Assembly (NCBI GenBank): GCA_015655355.1
Contig: JAATFG010000065.1
Span: 1 to 64,000 of the forward strand
Source of the DNA: Lysobacterales bacterium
GTDB taxonomy: Bacteria > Pseudomonadota > Gammaproteobacteria > Xanthomonadales > Xanthomonadaceae
Direction of reading: 5' to 3'
DNA length: 64,000 nt
Within the stretch, counting starts at the first letter, position 1. Each line of letters opens with the position of its first letter. Positions 45,388-54,714 of this stretch are shown one piece after another. A program made the position numbers and the translations under genes. Under the pieces are notes generated by a model that worked only from the letters and a program-made list of their open reading frames with translations, ran no database searches and was not told the DNA's origin.

Positions 45388-45744
45388 TTATCGGCCGCCG
45401 TAGCGGCTGCCGGCGGTGCAGGTTTCGTGCACGACCACGGCCGAGAGCAGCGGCAGCGAAGGCTTGAGCTTTTCCCAGATCCAGCGGGAAATGTTTTCGC
45501 TGGTCGGGTTCTCGAGGCCTTCGATGTCGTTGAGGTAGTGGTGATCCAGTTGCGCGAACAACGGCTGGAACGCCGCCTTGAGGTCGGCGAAATCCATCAC
45601 CCAGCCGGTGTGCGCATCCACTTCGCCGCTGACGTGGATTTCGACCCGGAACGAATGCCCGTGCAGGCGCGCGCACTTGTGCCCTTCCGGCACGTTGGGC
45701 AGGCGATGCGCGGCTTCGAGGGTGAAGACCTTGAAGATGTCCAT
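45388..45744 (-). CDS. queD: 6-carboxy-5,6,7,8-tetrahydropterin synthase
   Basis: A 118-residue QueD, which makes 6-carboxytetrahydropterin from 7,8-dihydroneopterin triphosphate for queuosine synthesis. Zinc ligands are in EAAHRL and [12 protein letters not shown], the catalytic Cys in HKCARLHGH, and Glu in VVHETC. It starts nine bases after the rhlE stop, so it is probably co-transcribed with rhlE. Confidence 0.94.
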   Translation of the reverse strand: MDIFKVFTLEAAHRLPNVPEGHKCARLHGHSFRVEIHVSGEVDAHTGWVMDFADLKAAFQPLFAQLDHHYLNDIEGLENPTSENISRWIWEKLKPSLPLLSAVVVHETCTAGSRYGGR

Positions 45745-45753
45745 GCGCGAAGT

Positions 45754-47163
45754 TTAGCGGCTGCGCGGCTGGCCGCTGTGGGTGCCTTCGCGGCGCGGCG
45801 CGCGTTGCGCCTGGCCTTGCGGCTTGCGATCGCCGCCGGTGCCATTGCGCGAACCGGACTTCGGCCCGGCATGCGCGTGGCGCGGCGCATCGCCATGCGG
45901 ACGCCGCGCGTGCGCCGGCTTGCCGTTGCCGCCGTGCGGACGCGGGCCGTTGCCGTTGCCACGACGCGGCGCGTCGTTGCCGCCGTCGATGTCGAACTTG
46001 CCCGGCGCGCTGTTGCCCCAGCGGATCGGCGTCTGCGGCACGAAGCCCTCGACGTCGCGGATGTCCATGTCCTGCTTGAGCATGCGCACGATCGCGCGCA
46101 GCAGCTTGGCCTGTTCCTGGTCGACCAGCGACACCGCTTCGCCGCTGGAGCCGTTGCGGCCGGTGCGGCCGATGCGGTGCACGTAGTCCTCGGCGACCAT
46201 CGGCAGGTCGTAGTTGATGACCTTCGGCAGTTCGTTGATGTCGATGCCGCGCGCGGCGATGTCGGTGGCGACCAGCACGTTGACCTTGCCGGCCTTGAAG
46301 TCGCCGAGCGCGCGCTGGCGCTGGCCTTGCGACTTGTTGCCGTGGATCGCCGCGGACTTGATCCCGGATTTCTCGAGGAAATCGGAAAGCTTGTCGGCGC
46401 CGTGCTTGGTCTTGGCGAACACCAGGGTTTGCATGCGGTTGTCCGCGGCCAGCAGGTGCAGCAGCAGTTCGCGCTTGCGGTGCGCATCGACCGGATGCAC
46501 GCGGTGGGCGATGGTCTCGGCGACGGTGTTCTGCGGCGTCACCATCACTTCCTGCGGGTTGTGCATGAATTCCATCGCGAGTTGCTTGATCGGCTCGGCG
46601 AAGGTGGCGCTGAACAGCAGCGTTTGACGATTCTGCTTCGGCAGCTTGGCGAGCACGCGCTTGATCGACGGCAGGAAGCCCATGTCGAGCATGCGGTCGG
46701 CTTCGTCGAGGATCAGCACTTCGATGCCGCTCAAATCGACGCTGCGGCGCTCGATGTGGTCGATCAAACGGCCCGGGCAGGCGATCACCAGATCGACGCC
46801 GCGTTGCAGCGCGGTCAACTGGTTGCCCATGCCGACGCCGCCGTAGATGGTGGTCGAAGGCACGCGCAGGTACTTGCCGTAGGCGCGCAGGTTGTCGTGG
46901 ATCTGCACCGCCAGCTCGCGGGTCGGGGTCAGGATCAAGGCGCGCGGCTTGCGCGTCTTGTTCGGTTCGGCCGACAGTTTTTGCAGCAGCGGCAGGCCGA
47001 ACGCGGCGGTCTTGCCGGTGCCGGTTTGCGCGCCGGCGAGCAGGTCGTGGCCGGCCAGCACCAGCGGGATGGCCTGTTGCTGGATCGGCGTGGGCGTAGC
47101 GTAACCGGATTCGCCGAGCGCACGCAACAACGGGGCCGACAGGCCGAGGGTTTCAAAACTCAT
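45754..47163 (-). CDS. rhlE: DEAD-box ATP-dependent RNA helicase, RhlE-like
   Basis: A 469-residue helicase from the ATG at 47163, with GGAG upstream. Motifs in order: Q-motif (PTPIQQQAIP), I (AQTGTGKT), Ia (PTRELAVQI), II (LDEADRMLDMGF), III (SATF), V (VATDIAARGID) and VI (YVHRIGRTGR). A basic, Gly/Asn/Arg-rich tail of about 90 residues follows and probably binds RNA. RhlE acts in ribosome assembly and mRNA turnover. Confidence 0.92.
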   Translation of the reverse strand: MSFETLGLSAPLLRALGESGYATPTPIQQQAIPLVLAGHDLLAGAQTGTGKTAAFGLPLLQKLSAEPNKTRKPRALILTPTRELAVQIHDNLRAYGKYLRVPSTTIYGGVGMGNQLTALQRGVDLVIACPGRLIDHIERRSVDLSGIEVLILDEADRMLDMGFLPSIKRVLAKLPKQNRQTLLFSATFAEPIKQLAMEFMHNPQEVMVTPQNTVAETIAHRVHPVDAHRKRELLLHLLAADNRMQTLVFAKTKHGADKLSDFLEKSGIKSAAIHGNKSQGQRQRALGDFKAGKVNVLVATDIAARGIDINELPKVINYDLPMVAEDYVHRIGRTGRNGSSGEAVSLVDQEQAKLLRAIVRMLKQDMDIRDVEGFVPQTPIRWGNSAPGKFDIDGGNDAPRRGNGNGPRPHGGNGKPAHARRPHGDAPRHAHAGPKSGSRNGTGGDRKPQGQAQRAPRREGTHSGQPRSR

Positions 47164-47458
47164 GATGGAAGCTCCAATAGCCCGGCAAAATGCCGGAAAG
47201 CCCGAAGCGTTCCCTGAAACCGCGCTGCGAGAAGTTGAACGGCTTGCGCCGTGGGGAACACGCTGAAGCATCGGAGTGGTCTGACCGTCGCGCGGAGTGC
47301 GCGAGGACAGACGGATGGGAACGGGCTTGTGTCGCCGGAGCGATTGCGTGTGGATGGCATTGTAGCCGATTTGCGCTGGCGGGACATTTTGTCCATGTTC
47401 TTGCGTCCGCCGCTGGCGCAGAATATGTGACCAGAGAAGCGGAACGGGGGTCGCCAGC

Positions 47459-48154
47459 ATGCAATTGCAGCATCTTTGCGAGGAATGCCGGGTGCGCGGC
47501 CAGGCCGCCTGCTCGGTGCTGCCGGCGGACGTGGCCGAGGCGTCGCTGCAACCGGCGCACCTGCAATTGCGCGGTGGCCAGGCGCTGGTCCGCGAAGGCG
47601 ACGTGCGCCGCCACAGCTACACGGTCAAGCACGGCGCGCTGCGCCAGTTGCGCCTGCTCGCCGATGGCCGCCGCCTCGTCGCCGGGTTCCTGATGCCGGG
47701 CGATTACGTCGGGTTCTCCGGCAGCGGCAAGTACCGGCACGCGATCGAGGCGATCGTCGACAGCGAACTGTGCGTGCTGCCGCTGCAGCACGTGCGCGAA
47801 ACCGCGAGGGAGCATCCGGAGTTCGGGCACGAGCTGCTCGACCGCGCCGTGGTCGAACTCGACGCCACCCGCGACAAGCTGATGACGCTGGCGCGGATGA
47901 CGCCGCTGGAGCGCGTCGCCGGCTTCCTGCTGGACATGGCGTGGCGGCGCAAGCGCGAAGGCGGCGACGGGCACCAAGTGGTCTTGCCGATGAGCCGCAC
48001 CGACATCGCCGATTACCTCGGCCTCACCATCGAAACCGTGAGCCGCTGCTTCACCAAGCTGCGCACGCAGGGCCTGATCGCCACCGACGACCCGCAGCAC
48101 GTGCACCTGCTCAAGCCGGCCGCACTGGCGGCGCTGGCCGAACAGCCCGGCTAG
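47459..48154 (+). CDS. FNR/ANR-type oxygen-sensing transcriptional regulator
   Basis: A 231-residue Crp/Fnr protein. N-terminal Cys7, Cys10 and Cys18 plus Cys105 have the arrangement of the [4Fe-4S] ligands of FNR. The effector domain is at about 25-145, and the HTH is SRTDIADYLGLTIETVSRCF with the E-x2-SR recognition pattern of FNR, reading TTGAT half sites. It is next to cydDC/cydAB, and an FNR-like box lies before cydA. The 295-base gap before it holds a weak GGACA/TGTCC dyad and nothing else clear. Confidence 0.9.
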   Translation: MQLQHLCEECRVRGQAACSVLPADVAEASLQPAHLQLRGGQALVREGDVRRHSYTVKHGALRQLRLLADGRRLVAGFLMPGDYVGFSGSGKYRHAIEAIVDSELCVLPLQHVRETAREHPEFGHELLDRAVVELDATRDKLMTLARMTPLERVAGFLLDMAWRRKREGGDGHQVVLPMSRTDIADYLGLTIETVSRCFTKLRTQGLIATDDPQHVHLLKPAALAALAEQPG

Positions 48155-48157
48155 GCT

Positions 48158-49864
48158 TCATTGCGTTTTCCGCAGGGTCCCCTCCAGCAGGCGGTATTCC
48201 GCATCGACCACGCCCGGCGGCAATTCGCCGTGGGTGATGAGCAGCAGCGCCTGCCCGCGGCGCAGGCAGTTTTCCGCGAGCGTGGCGAAGAACGCATGCG
48301 CGGTGTCGGCATCCAGGCCTTCGCCCGGTTCGTCGAGCAGCAGCAGTGGCGCCTCGCGCAGCAGCGCGCGCGCCAGCGCGAGGCGGCGCGACTGGCCGGC
48401 TGAAAGGGTTGCGCCGCTCGGCCCGACCCACGCGTCGAGGCCGCCGGTTTTTTCGATGGCGTCATCGAGCTGCACGTCGCGCAGCGCCGCCCACAGTTGC
48501 GCATCCTCGGCGTCCGGCGCGCCGAGCAACAGGTTGTCGCGCACGCTGCCGGAAAACACCGGCGCGTCCTGCGGTAGCCAGGCGATGCGCGCGTGCCACT
48601 GCGCGGGGTCGAAATCGCGCAGGTCGATGCCGGCGAACGCGATGCTGCCCGCATCCGGTTCGCGCAAGCCGAGCAGCAGCGCGAACAGCGACGATTTGCC
48701 CGTGCCGCTGTCGCCGCGTAGCGCAATGCGCTGGCCGGGTGCGAGTTTCAGGTTGGCATGATGCAGGACGTCGCGCGAGGTCGCGTCCCAGCGGAACGTG
48801 ACGTCGCGCAACTCCAGCGCGCCGGATGCGGGAATTTGCCTTTGCCCGTCATGCCGGCGCAAGCCGGCATCCAGCGACTTTCGTTCCAGCGCTGAAGAAG
48901 CAGCAGTAAATTCGCCGGATGCCGGCGCAATTTCGTCCAGCCGCCCCTGCGACGCGCGCGCCTCGCGCAGCGCCTGCCACGCCGGCGCGATGCCGACGCA
49001 GGCTTCGAGCACGGCCAGCGCCATGAACCACAAACCCGCGGCGGCCGGCGCGGACAGTTGCGCGGCGTGCGTCGCGCGGAACAGCAGCCACGCCAGCAGC
49101 GGCAAGCCCCACGCCAGCAACTTCGCGTGCGCGGCGGTGGCCAGTGCCAAACGGCGGCGCAAATCGAAATCGCATCGTTCGAGCCCATGGCTCGCGGTGG
49201 CGATGTCGTCGAGCGCGCACGCTTCGGCGTGCAGTGCACCCAGGTCGGTCGCGCCTTCGAGCGCATCAAGCAACTGCGAACGCAGCTGTTCGCGGGCCTG
49301 CGTGGCGTGCAATTCCAGCGGCGAGGAGAACGCGTCCAGCGCGATCGGCAGGACGAACGCGAACACGAGCAAGGCCAGCAACAACGCGCCGACCGCAAGG
49401 TCGAGCGAAAACGCGACGCCGCACGCGATCAGGCCGAGCGCGGCCAGCGCGGCCAGCGGGCCGAGCGCGCGCACCAGCAGGCCATCGACCCGTTCGACGT
49501 CGGCGAGCAGGCGCGCGAGTACGTCGCCGCTGCGTCTGCGGCCCAGTTCCAGTGGCGCCAGCGGGAGCAGTTTCGCGAACGTGGCCACGCGCAGGTCGCT
49601 GGCGATGCGCAATGTGGCATCGTGGCCGGCGATCTTCTCGAAATAGCGCGACAGGATGCGCACGAAGGTCAGCGCACGGATGCCGGCCGAAGGCGCGAAG
49701 AAGTTGAAGCCGATGGCCGCGCCGCTCAAGGCGGTGGCGACGAGGAAGCGCCCGGCCACGCCGAGCAGGGCCGCACCGGCGAGCAAGGTCAGCAGCATCA
49801 GCGCGATCGCCCACGCGATGCGCCTGGGCTGCGTGCGCAAAATCGTCTGCGTCGAGGCGTTCAT
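48158..49864 (-). CDS. cydC: Heterodimeric glutathione/cysteine ABC exporter subunit CydC
   Basis: A 568-residue half-transporter with six N-terminal membrane helices and a C-terminal ATPase. Walker A is RGDSGTGKSS, the signature region LSAGQSRRLALARALL, Walker B LLLLDEPGEGLD. CydDC exports cysteine and glutathione and is needed for cytochrome bd assembly. Start 49864 gives an ATGA overlap with cydD. The linker before the ATPase (about residues 330-350) is encoded by a REP-like palindrome (SLDAGLRRHDG). Confidence 0.92.
   Translation of the reverse strand: MNASTQTILRTQPRRIAWAIALMLLTLLAGAALLGVAGRFLVATALSGAAIGFNFFAPSAGIRALTFVRILSRYFEKIAGHDATLRIASDLRVATFAKLLPLAPLELGRRRSGDVLARLLADVERVDGLLVRALGPLAALAALGLIACGVAFSLDLAVGALLLALLVFAFVLPIALDAFSSPLELHATQAREQLRSQLLDALEGATDLGALHAEACALDDIATASHGLERCDFDLRRRLALATAAHAKLLAWGLPLLAWLLFRATHAAQLSAPAAAGLWFMALAVLEACVGIAPAWQALREARASQGRLDEIAPASGEFTAASSALERKSLDAGLRRHDGQRQIPASGALELRDVTFRWDATSRDVLHHANLKLAPGQRIALRGDSGTGKSSLFALLLGLREPDAGSIAFAGIDLRDFDPAQWHARIAWLPQDAPVFSGSVRDNLLLGAPDAEDAQLWAALRDVQLDDAIEKTGGLDAWVGPSGATLSAGQSRRLALARALLREAPLLLLDEPGEGLDADTAHAFFATLAENCLRRGQALLLITHGELPPGVVDAEYRLLEGTLRKTQ
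48847..48874. repeat. REP-like palindrome inside cydC
   Basis: A 28-bp copy of the CATGCCGGCG-x-AAGCCGGCATCCAG palindrome type common in gammaproteobacterial intergenic DNA. Here it lies inside the cydC coding sequence and is read as SLDAGLRRHDG. The flank CGACTTT is shared with the copy in cydD. Confidence 0.8.
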
Positions 49865-51579
49865 CGCGATACCTCGGCGTGCAGGTTTTCGAGCAGGCCT
49901 TCGGGCAAATGCAGCACGCACCCGCACCAGCGCATCACCGCGGGCGAATGGGTGGCGACGATCACGATGCGTTCCCGCGCGATCGGTTCGAGCGCGGCGA
50001 GCAGGTCGGTTTCGGTTTGCGCATCGAGGAACGCGGTCGGTTCGTCGAGCAGGAGCACGTCGGCATCGAGCAGCAGCGTGCGCGCCAGCGCCACGCGCCG
50101 CGCTTCGCCGCCGGACAGGCCGAAGCCGTTTTCGCCGACCGGCGTGTCCAGACCGGCGGGAAGTCTTTCCGCGAAGCGCAGCACTTGCGCGATGCGCGCG
50201 GCTGCGTGCAGTTGCGGGTCCCTCGCATCGGGTTTGGCGAGGCGCAGGTTGTCGGCGATGGTGCCGTGGAAGAGCCGCGGGCGCTGCGGCGCGTAGGCGA
50301 TGCGCAGATGCGCGTCGAACCCAATCGGCAACCCATCGTGCGGCAGCCAGCCGAGCAGCGATTCCAGCAACGTGGTCTTGCCGACGCCGCTGGCGCCGAC
50401 AATTGCAATTCGATCACCGCGCCGCAGTTGCATTGCAGGAGCGGCCTTGGCTGCGACAACAGATGATCCTGCCTCGTCATGCCGGCGAAAGCCGGCATCC
50501 AGCGACTTTGCTGTTGATTTCGCTACACCGGAATGAAGGGCACTGGATACCGGCTTTTGCCGGCATGACGACTCGATTTCATCCAGCGCCGCCAATGCCG
50601 CGGCGCGGTCGTGGTATTGCGCGGCGAGCCGGCGCAGCGGCGCGTAGAACTCCGGCGCCAGCAGCAGGCAGAACACGCCGGCGCCGAGCGTCAGTTCGCT
50701 GCCGCGCAGGTGCAGCAGGCCGAGGTAGGTGAGGCCGAGATACACCGCGACCATCGCCACGCTGAGCGAGGCGAAGAATTCGAGCGTGGCGGAAGAAAGG
50801 AAGGCGATGCGCAGCACTTTCATCGTGCGTTCGCGCAAGCCTTCGGCGGCGGCCCGCACGCCGGCAATTTCCGCATCGCCGCGGCCGTACAGGCGGATCA
50901 GGCCGAGGCCGCGCAGGCGATCGGCGAAATGCCCGCCCATGCGCGTGATCGCCTGCAACTGGTGCCGGCTCGCCGCTTCCGCGCCCCAGCCGGCCAGCGC
51001 CATGAACAGCGGAATCAGCGGCAGCGTGCACAGCAGGATCGCGGCGACGACGCGGTCGACATACAGCGCCGCGGCGAACAGCAGCAAGGGCGCGATCACC
51101 ACTTCGCCGCGGGTGATCGCGAAGCCGGAGAAATACTTGCCGATGGCCTCGACATGGGTGCCGGCCAGTTCGGCCAGTTCGCCGCTGCGCTGCGCGCGCA
51201 GCCAGCGCGGGCCGTGCGCGAACAGCGTTTGCAGCAGGCGCATGCGCAGATCGTGGCGGATCGTGCGCACCGCGCGGTCGGCGCTGCGCTGGCCGAACCA
51301 GCCGAGTGCCGCGCGCGCCAAGGCGACGCCGACCCAGGCGGCGAGCAGGTGCAACACGGAACCCGGCGCAACGCGTTCGACGAACGCGCGCTGCATCGAC
51401 CACGCGATCAAAGCCGCCTGCGCGATCAGCAAGACGTCGGCGGCCAGCGCGCAGCACGCGGCGATGCGCAGTTGCGGCCGGGCGACGGCGCCGAGCGCAT
51501 GCAGGCGGCGCTGGCGTTCGCGGCGCGCGTTTGCACTGGCATCAAGGTCGGCGAAGGCGGCGTCGGAAGCGGCGGGCAT
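49861..51579 (-). CDS. cydD: Heterodimeric glutathione/cysteine ABC exporter subunit CydD
   Basis: A 572-residue half-transporter, start at ATG 51579; longer upstream reading is GC-rich shadow. Six membrane helices are followed by an ATPase with VGASGVGKTT (Walker A), YAPQRPRLFHGTIADNLRLA, LSGGEARRVALARTLLL and LLLDEPTAFLD. It pairs with CydC. The linker between membrane and ATPase domains contains about 33 residues encoded by a paired REP-like element (from SSCRQKPVSSALHSG to SLDAGFRRHDE), which is not part of the family. Confidence 0.92.
   Translation of the reverse strand: MPAASDAAFADLDASANARRERQRRLHALGAVARPQLRIAACCALAADVLLIAQAALIAWSMQRAFVERVAPGSVLHLLAAWVGVALARAALGWFGQRSADRAVRTIRHDLRMRLLQTLFAHGPRWLRAQRSGELAELAGTHVEAIGKYFSGFAITRGEVVIAPLLLFAAALYVDRVVAAILLCTLPLIPLFMALAGWGAEAASRHQLQAITRMGGHFADRLRGLGLIRLYGRGDAEIAGVRAAAEGLRERTMKVLRIAFLSSATLEFFASLSVAMVAVYLGLTYLGLLHLRGSELTLGAGVFCLLLAPEFYAPLRRLAAQYHDRAAALAALDEIESSCRQKPVSSALHSGVAKSTAKSLDAGFRRHDEAGSSVVAAKAAPAMQLRRGDRIAIVGASGVGKTTLLESLLGWLPHDGLPIGFDAHLRIAYAPQRPRLFHGTIADNLRLAKPDARDPQLHAAARIAQVLRFAERLPAGLDTPVGENGFGLSGGEARRVALARTLLLDADVLLLDEPTAFLDAQTETDLLAALEPIARERIVIVATHSPAVMRWCGCVLHLPEGLLENLHAEVSR
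50474..50571. repeat. 98-bp inverted REP pair (BIME/MITE-like) inside cydD
   Basis: Two 29-bp arms at 50474-50502 and 50543-50571 are inverted copies with two mismatches, each itself a palindrome around GCCGGC. They enclose 40 bases. The whole unit is open in the cydD frame. This is the layout of REP doublets moved by RAYT-type transposases. No transposase is encoded nearby. Confidence 0.85.
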
Positions 51580-51717
51580 GAGGGCAGAGGATACGGACAA
51601 AGGTCGGGCGCGGGGCGGCCGACGGCATTCGAGGACCCCGGATTGGCGGGGCCGGAGAAGCCCCGCGCCCGGCCTTTGCCTGCATGCAAATTGTCGCCGG
51701 GCGGCCCGCCGCCGGCA

Positions 51718-51731
51718 TTGACCAGGATCAA
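51718..51731. promoter_or_regulatory. FNR/ANR box upstream of cydA
   Basis: TTGACCAGGATCAA matches the FNR consensus TTGAT-N4-ATCAA at 9 of 10 positions. Its centre is about 66 bases before the cydA start. A TGTAAT hexamer (51752-51757) would place transcription start near 51765, that is with the box centred at about -41, the class II activation position. Confidence 0.7.
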
Positions 51732-51790
51732 TGCGGCGATGCGGGAAGGGGTGTAATTTGCGACGAATCCCACGGAAAGAGACTGTCGTC

Positions 51791-53368
51791 ATGCCGGATT
51801 CAATCGTCGTCGAGTTGTCGCGGTTGCAGTTCGCGATGACCGCGCTCTACCACTTCCTGTTCGTGCCGCTGACCCTGGGCCTGTCGTTCCTGCTGGCGAT
51901 CATGGAAAGCGTGTACGTGATGACCGGCCGCGACATCTGGCGGCGCATGGTGCTGTTCTGGGGCACGCTGTTCGGCATCAACTTCGCGATGGGCGTGGCC
52001 ACCGGCATCGTGATGGAGTTCCAGTTCGGCACCAACTGGAGCTACTACAGCCATTACGTCGGCGACATCTTCGGTGCGCCGCTGGCGATCGAAGGCTTGA
52101 TGGCGTTCTTCCTCGAAGCCACCTTCATCGGCCTGTTCTTCTTCGGCTGGAACAAGCTGTCGAAGGTGCAGCACCTGGTGGTGACGTGGCTGGTGGCGAT
52201 CGGTTCCAACCTCTCGGCGCTGTGGATCCTCGTCGCCAACGGCTGGATGCAGCATCCGGTCGGCGCCCGGTTCAACCCGGACACGATGCGCATGGAAGTG
52301 ACCGACTTCGCCGCGGTGATCTTCAACCCGGTCGCGCAGGCCAAGTTCGTGCACACGGTGAGCGCCGGCTACGTGATGGGCGCGGTGTTCGTGTTCGCCA
52401 TTTCCGCGTTCTACCTGCTGCGCGGCAAGCACGAGGCGCTGGCCAAGCGTTCGATGGCGGTGGCCGCCAGCTTCGGCCTCGCCGCGGCCTTGAGCGTGGT
52501 CGTGCTCGGCGACGAAAGCGGCTACAGCGTCGGCGAGAACCAGAAGATGAAGCTGGCCAGCATCGAGGCGATGTGGGATACCGAGAAGGCGCCGGCCGGC
52601 TTCAACCTGATCGCGTTCCCGAACCAGCAGACCCACGAGAACCACGCGGCGATCCACATCCCGTGGGTGATGGGCCTGATCGGCACGCGTTCGCTCGATA
52701 CCGAAATGCCCGGCATCAACGAGCAGGTCGCGGCCAACGAAGACCGCATCCGCAACGGCCTGCAGGCGTACACCGACCTGCAGCAGATCCGCGGCGGCGA
52801 CAAGGACGCGACGCTGCGCGCCGACTTCGATGCCAAGTCCACCGACCTCGGCTACGCGCTGCTGCTGAAGAAGTACCGCGCCGACGTGCAGAACGCCAGC
52901 GCCGACGAGATCAAGAAGGCCGCGTGGGACACGGTGCCGAACGTGGCGCCGCTGTTCTGGATTTTCCGGGTGATGGCCGGCCTCGGCTTCTACTTCATCG
53001 CCTTCTTCGCCTTCGCGTTCTACCTGGCCAGCGTGCAGAAGCTGGACAGGCACCGCTGGTTCCTCAAGCTCGCCTTCGCCAGCTTGCTGCTGCCGTGGGT
53101 GGGCGCGGAGTGCGGCTGGATCGTCGCCGAATATGGTCGCCAGCCGTGGATCATCGACGGCGTGCTGCCGACCTTCTACGCCGCATCGGGATTGACCTTG
53201 ACCAGCGTGCTGATCTCGCTGATCGGTTTCGTCCTGCTGTATTCGGTGCTGGCGGTGATCGAGATCTACCTGCTGCGCAAGCTGGTGCTGAAGGGCCCGG
53301 ACGAAATCGCCGGTGCGTTGAACGAAGGTTTCGGCATCACCGAAGCCGCGACGATGACCAAGGCCTGA
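51791..53368 (+). CDS. cydA: Cytochrome bd ubiquinol oxidase subunit I
   Basis: A 525-residue subunit carrying hemes b558, b595 and d; it oxidises ubiquinol at high O2 affinity without proton pumping. The start at 51791 is set by the canonical [20 protein letters not shown] (heme ligand His). [19 protein letters not shown], the long periplasmic Q-loop (about 250-390) and [11 protein letters not shown] are visible. Divergent from cydDC, with an FNR box in the gap. Confidence 0.97.
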   Translation: MPDSIVVELSRLQFAMTALYHFLFVPLTLGLSFLLAIMESVYVMTGRDIWRRMVLFWGTLFGINFAMGVATGIVMEFQFGTNWSYYSHYVGDIFGAPLAIEGLMAFFLEATFIGLFFFGWNKLSKVQHLVVTWLVAIGSNLSALWILVANGWMQHPVGARFNPDTMRMEVTDFAAVIFNPVAQAKFVHTVSAGYVMGAVFVFAISAFYLLRGKHEALAKRSMAVAASFGLAAALSVVVLGDESGYSVGENQKMKLASIEAMWDTEKAPAGFNLIAFPNQQTHENHAAIHIPWVMGLIGTRSLDTEMPGINEQVAANEDRIRNGLQAYTDLQQIRGGDKDATLRADFDAKSTDLGYALLLKKYRADVQNASADEIKKAAWDTVPNVAPLFWIFRVMAGLGFYFIAFFAFAFYLASVQKLDRHRWFLKLAFASLLLPWVGAECGWIVAEYGRQPWIIDGVLPTFYAASGLTLTSVLISLIGFVLLYSVLAVIEIYLLRKLVLKGPDEIAGALNEGFGITEAATMTKA

Positions 53369-53378
53369 GGAGAACGAC

Positions 53379-54533
53379 ATGGACGCAAGCATGATCCCCT
53401 TCGATTATTCGACCCTGCGCTTCATCTGGTGGCTGCTGCTCGGCATCCTGCTGATCGGTTTCGCGATCATGGACGGCTTCGACCTCGGCGTCGCCGCGCA
53501 ATTGCCGTTCGTGGCGAAAACCGACGGCGAGCGCCGCGTGGTGCTGAACGTGATTGGACCTGTGTGGGAAGGCAACCAGGTGTGGCTGATCCTCGGCGGC
53601 GGCGCGGTGTTCGCCGCGTTCCCGCTGCTGTACGCGTTGAGCTTCAGCGGCTTTTACCTGGCGATGTGCCTGATCCTGCTGGCGCTGATCCTGCGTCCGG
53701 TCGGCTTCAAGTTCCGCAGCAAGGTGCCCGACCCGCGCTGGCGCACGACCTGGGACTGGGCCTTGTTCGTCGCGGGCTTTGTGCCGGCGCTGGTGTTCGG
53801 CGTGGCGATGGGCAACGTGCTGGTCGGCGTGCCGTTCCGTTACGACGCGGATCTGCGCCCGATCTACGAAGGCGGCCTGTTCGGCCTGCTCAATCCGTTC
53901 GCGGTGCTGTGCGGGCTGGTCAGCGTGGCGATGCTGGTGACGCACGGTTCGTCGATGCTGGCGCTGAAGACCGACGGCGCGATCGCGCAGCGCGCGCGCA
54001 GGATCGGCAGCATCGGCGCGCTTGCGACCATCGTGCTGTTCGTGCTCGCCGGCCTGTGGCTGGCGTTCGGCCTCGACGGCTATTCCATCGTCGGCACGCA
54101 GGACCCGAACGGCCCGTCGAATCCGCTGGTCAAGCAGGTGGCGAAAACCGCCGGCGCGTGGATGCACAACTACCACGCGCTGCCGTGGACCTGGGTTTTC
54201 CCGCTGCTGGCGATCGTCGCGCTGCTGGTCGCCGCGTTGCAATTGCGCAAGGGCAAGGCCGGGCTGGCCTTCATCGCCTCGGCACTCGGCATCGCCGGGA
54301 TCTTGCTGACCGAAGGCGTGTCGGCGTTCCCGTTCCTGCTGCCGAGCAAGCTCGACCCGAACGCGAGCCTGACCCTGTGGGACGCGTCGAGCAGCCACAT
54401 GACGCTTTTCATCATGCTGATCGCGACGTGCATCTTCCTGCCGATCATCCTGCTCTACACGATCTGGGTATACCGCGTGCTGCGCGGCAAGGTCGGCGAG
54501 GCCAGCGTGTCGCAGACACCCAACGCGTACTAA
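53379..54533 (+). CDS. cydB: Cytochrome bd ubiquinol oxidase subunit II
   Basis: A 384-residue, about nine-helix subunit. [20 protein letters not shown] and [20 protein letters not shown] near the N-terminus and [20 protein letters not shown] near the end are family signatures. It starts 10 bases after cydA and is followed 15 bases later by cydX. Confidence 0.97.
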   Translation: MDASMIPFDYSTLRFIWWLLLGILLIGFAIMDGFDLGVAAQLPFVAKTDGERRVVLNVIGPVWEGNQVWLILGGGAVFAAFPLLYALSFSGFYLAMCLILLALILRPVGFKFRSKVPDPRWRTTWDWALFVAGFVPALVFGVAMGNVLVGVPFRYDADLRPIYEGGLFGLLNPFAVLCGLVSVAMLVTHGSSMLALKTDGAIAQRARRIGSIGALATIVLFVLAGLWLAFGLDGYSIVGTQDPNGPSNPLVKQVAKTAGAWMHNYHALPWTWVFPLLAIVALLVAALQLRKGKAGLAFIASALGIAGILLTEGVSAFPFLLPSKLDPNASLTLWDASSSHMTLFIMLIATCIFLPIILLYTIWVYRVLRGKVGEASVSQTPNAY

Positions 54534-54548
54534 CTAAGGAGAAATGCG

Positions 54549-54665
54549 ATGTGGTACTTCTCGTGGATTCTGGGCGTGGGCCTGGCGGCGAGCTTCGCCA
54601 TCCTCAACGGCATCTGGTACGGCCTGCGCGAAGCGGACAAGGGCCTTGCCGAGCCGCGGCGCTGA
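54549..54665 (+). CDS. cydX: Cytochrome bd small subunit CydX
   Basis: A 38-residue, single-helix protein: MWYFSWILGVGLAASFAILN then an amphipathic tail. E. coli CydX also begins MWYFAWILG. It stabilises the hemes of CydAB. AAGGAG lies eight bases before the ATG. An overlapping frame starting at 54544 is a shadow. It sits directly behind cydB and before a terminator, so the operon is cydABX. Confidence 0.93.
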   Translation: MWYFSWILGVGLAASFAILNGIWYGLREADKGLAEPRR

Positions 54666-54687
54666 CGCAATCCGAAACATGTGCGCG

Positions 54688-54714
54688 AAAACGCCGGAGA
54701 AATCCGGCGTTTTT
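54688..54714. terminator. Terminator after cydABX
   Basis: AAACGCCGG and CCGGCGTTT arms with a 6-base loop, A-rich on the left and T-rich on the right, so it can work both ways. It also lies at the very end of the opposing kinase gene, whose stop is at 54714-54716. Confidence 0.85.

Noticed and set aside
47382-47394. GGACA/TGTCC dyad upstream of the FNR-type gene
   Set aside because: Arms are only five bases; too weak to list as an operator without conservation data.
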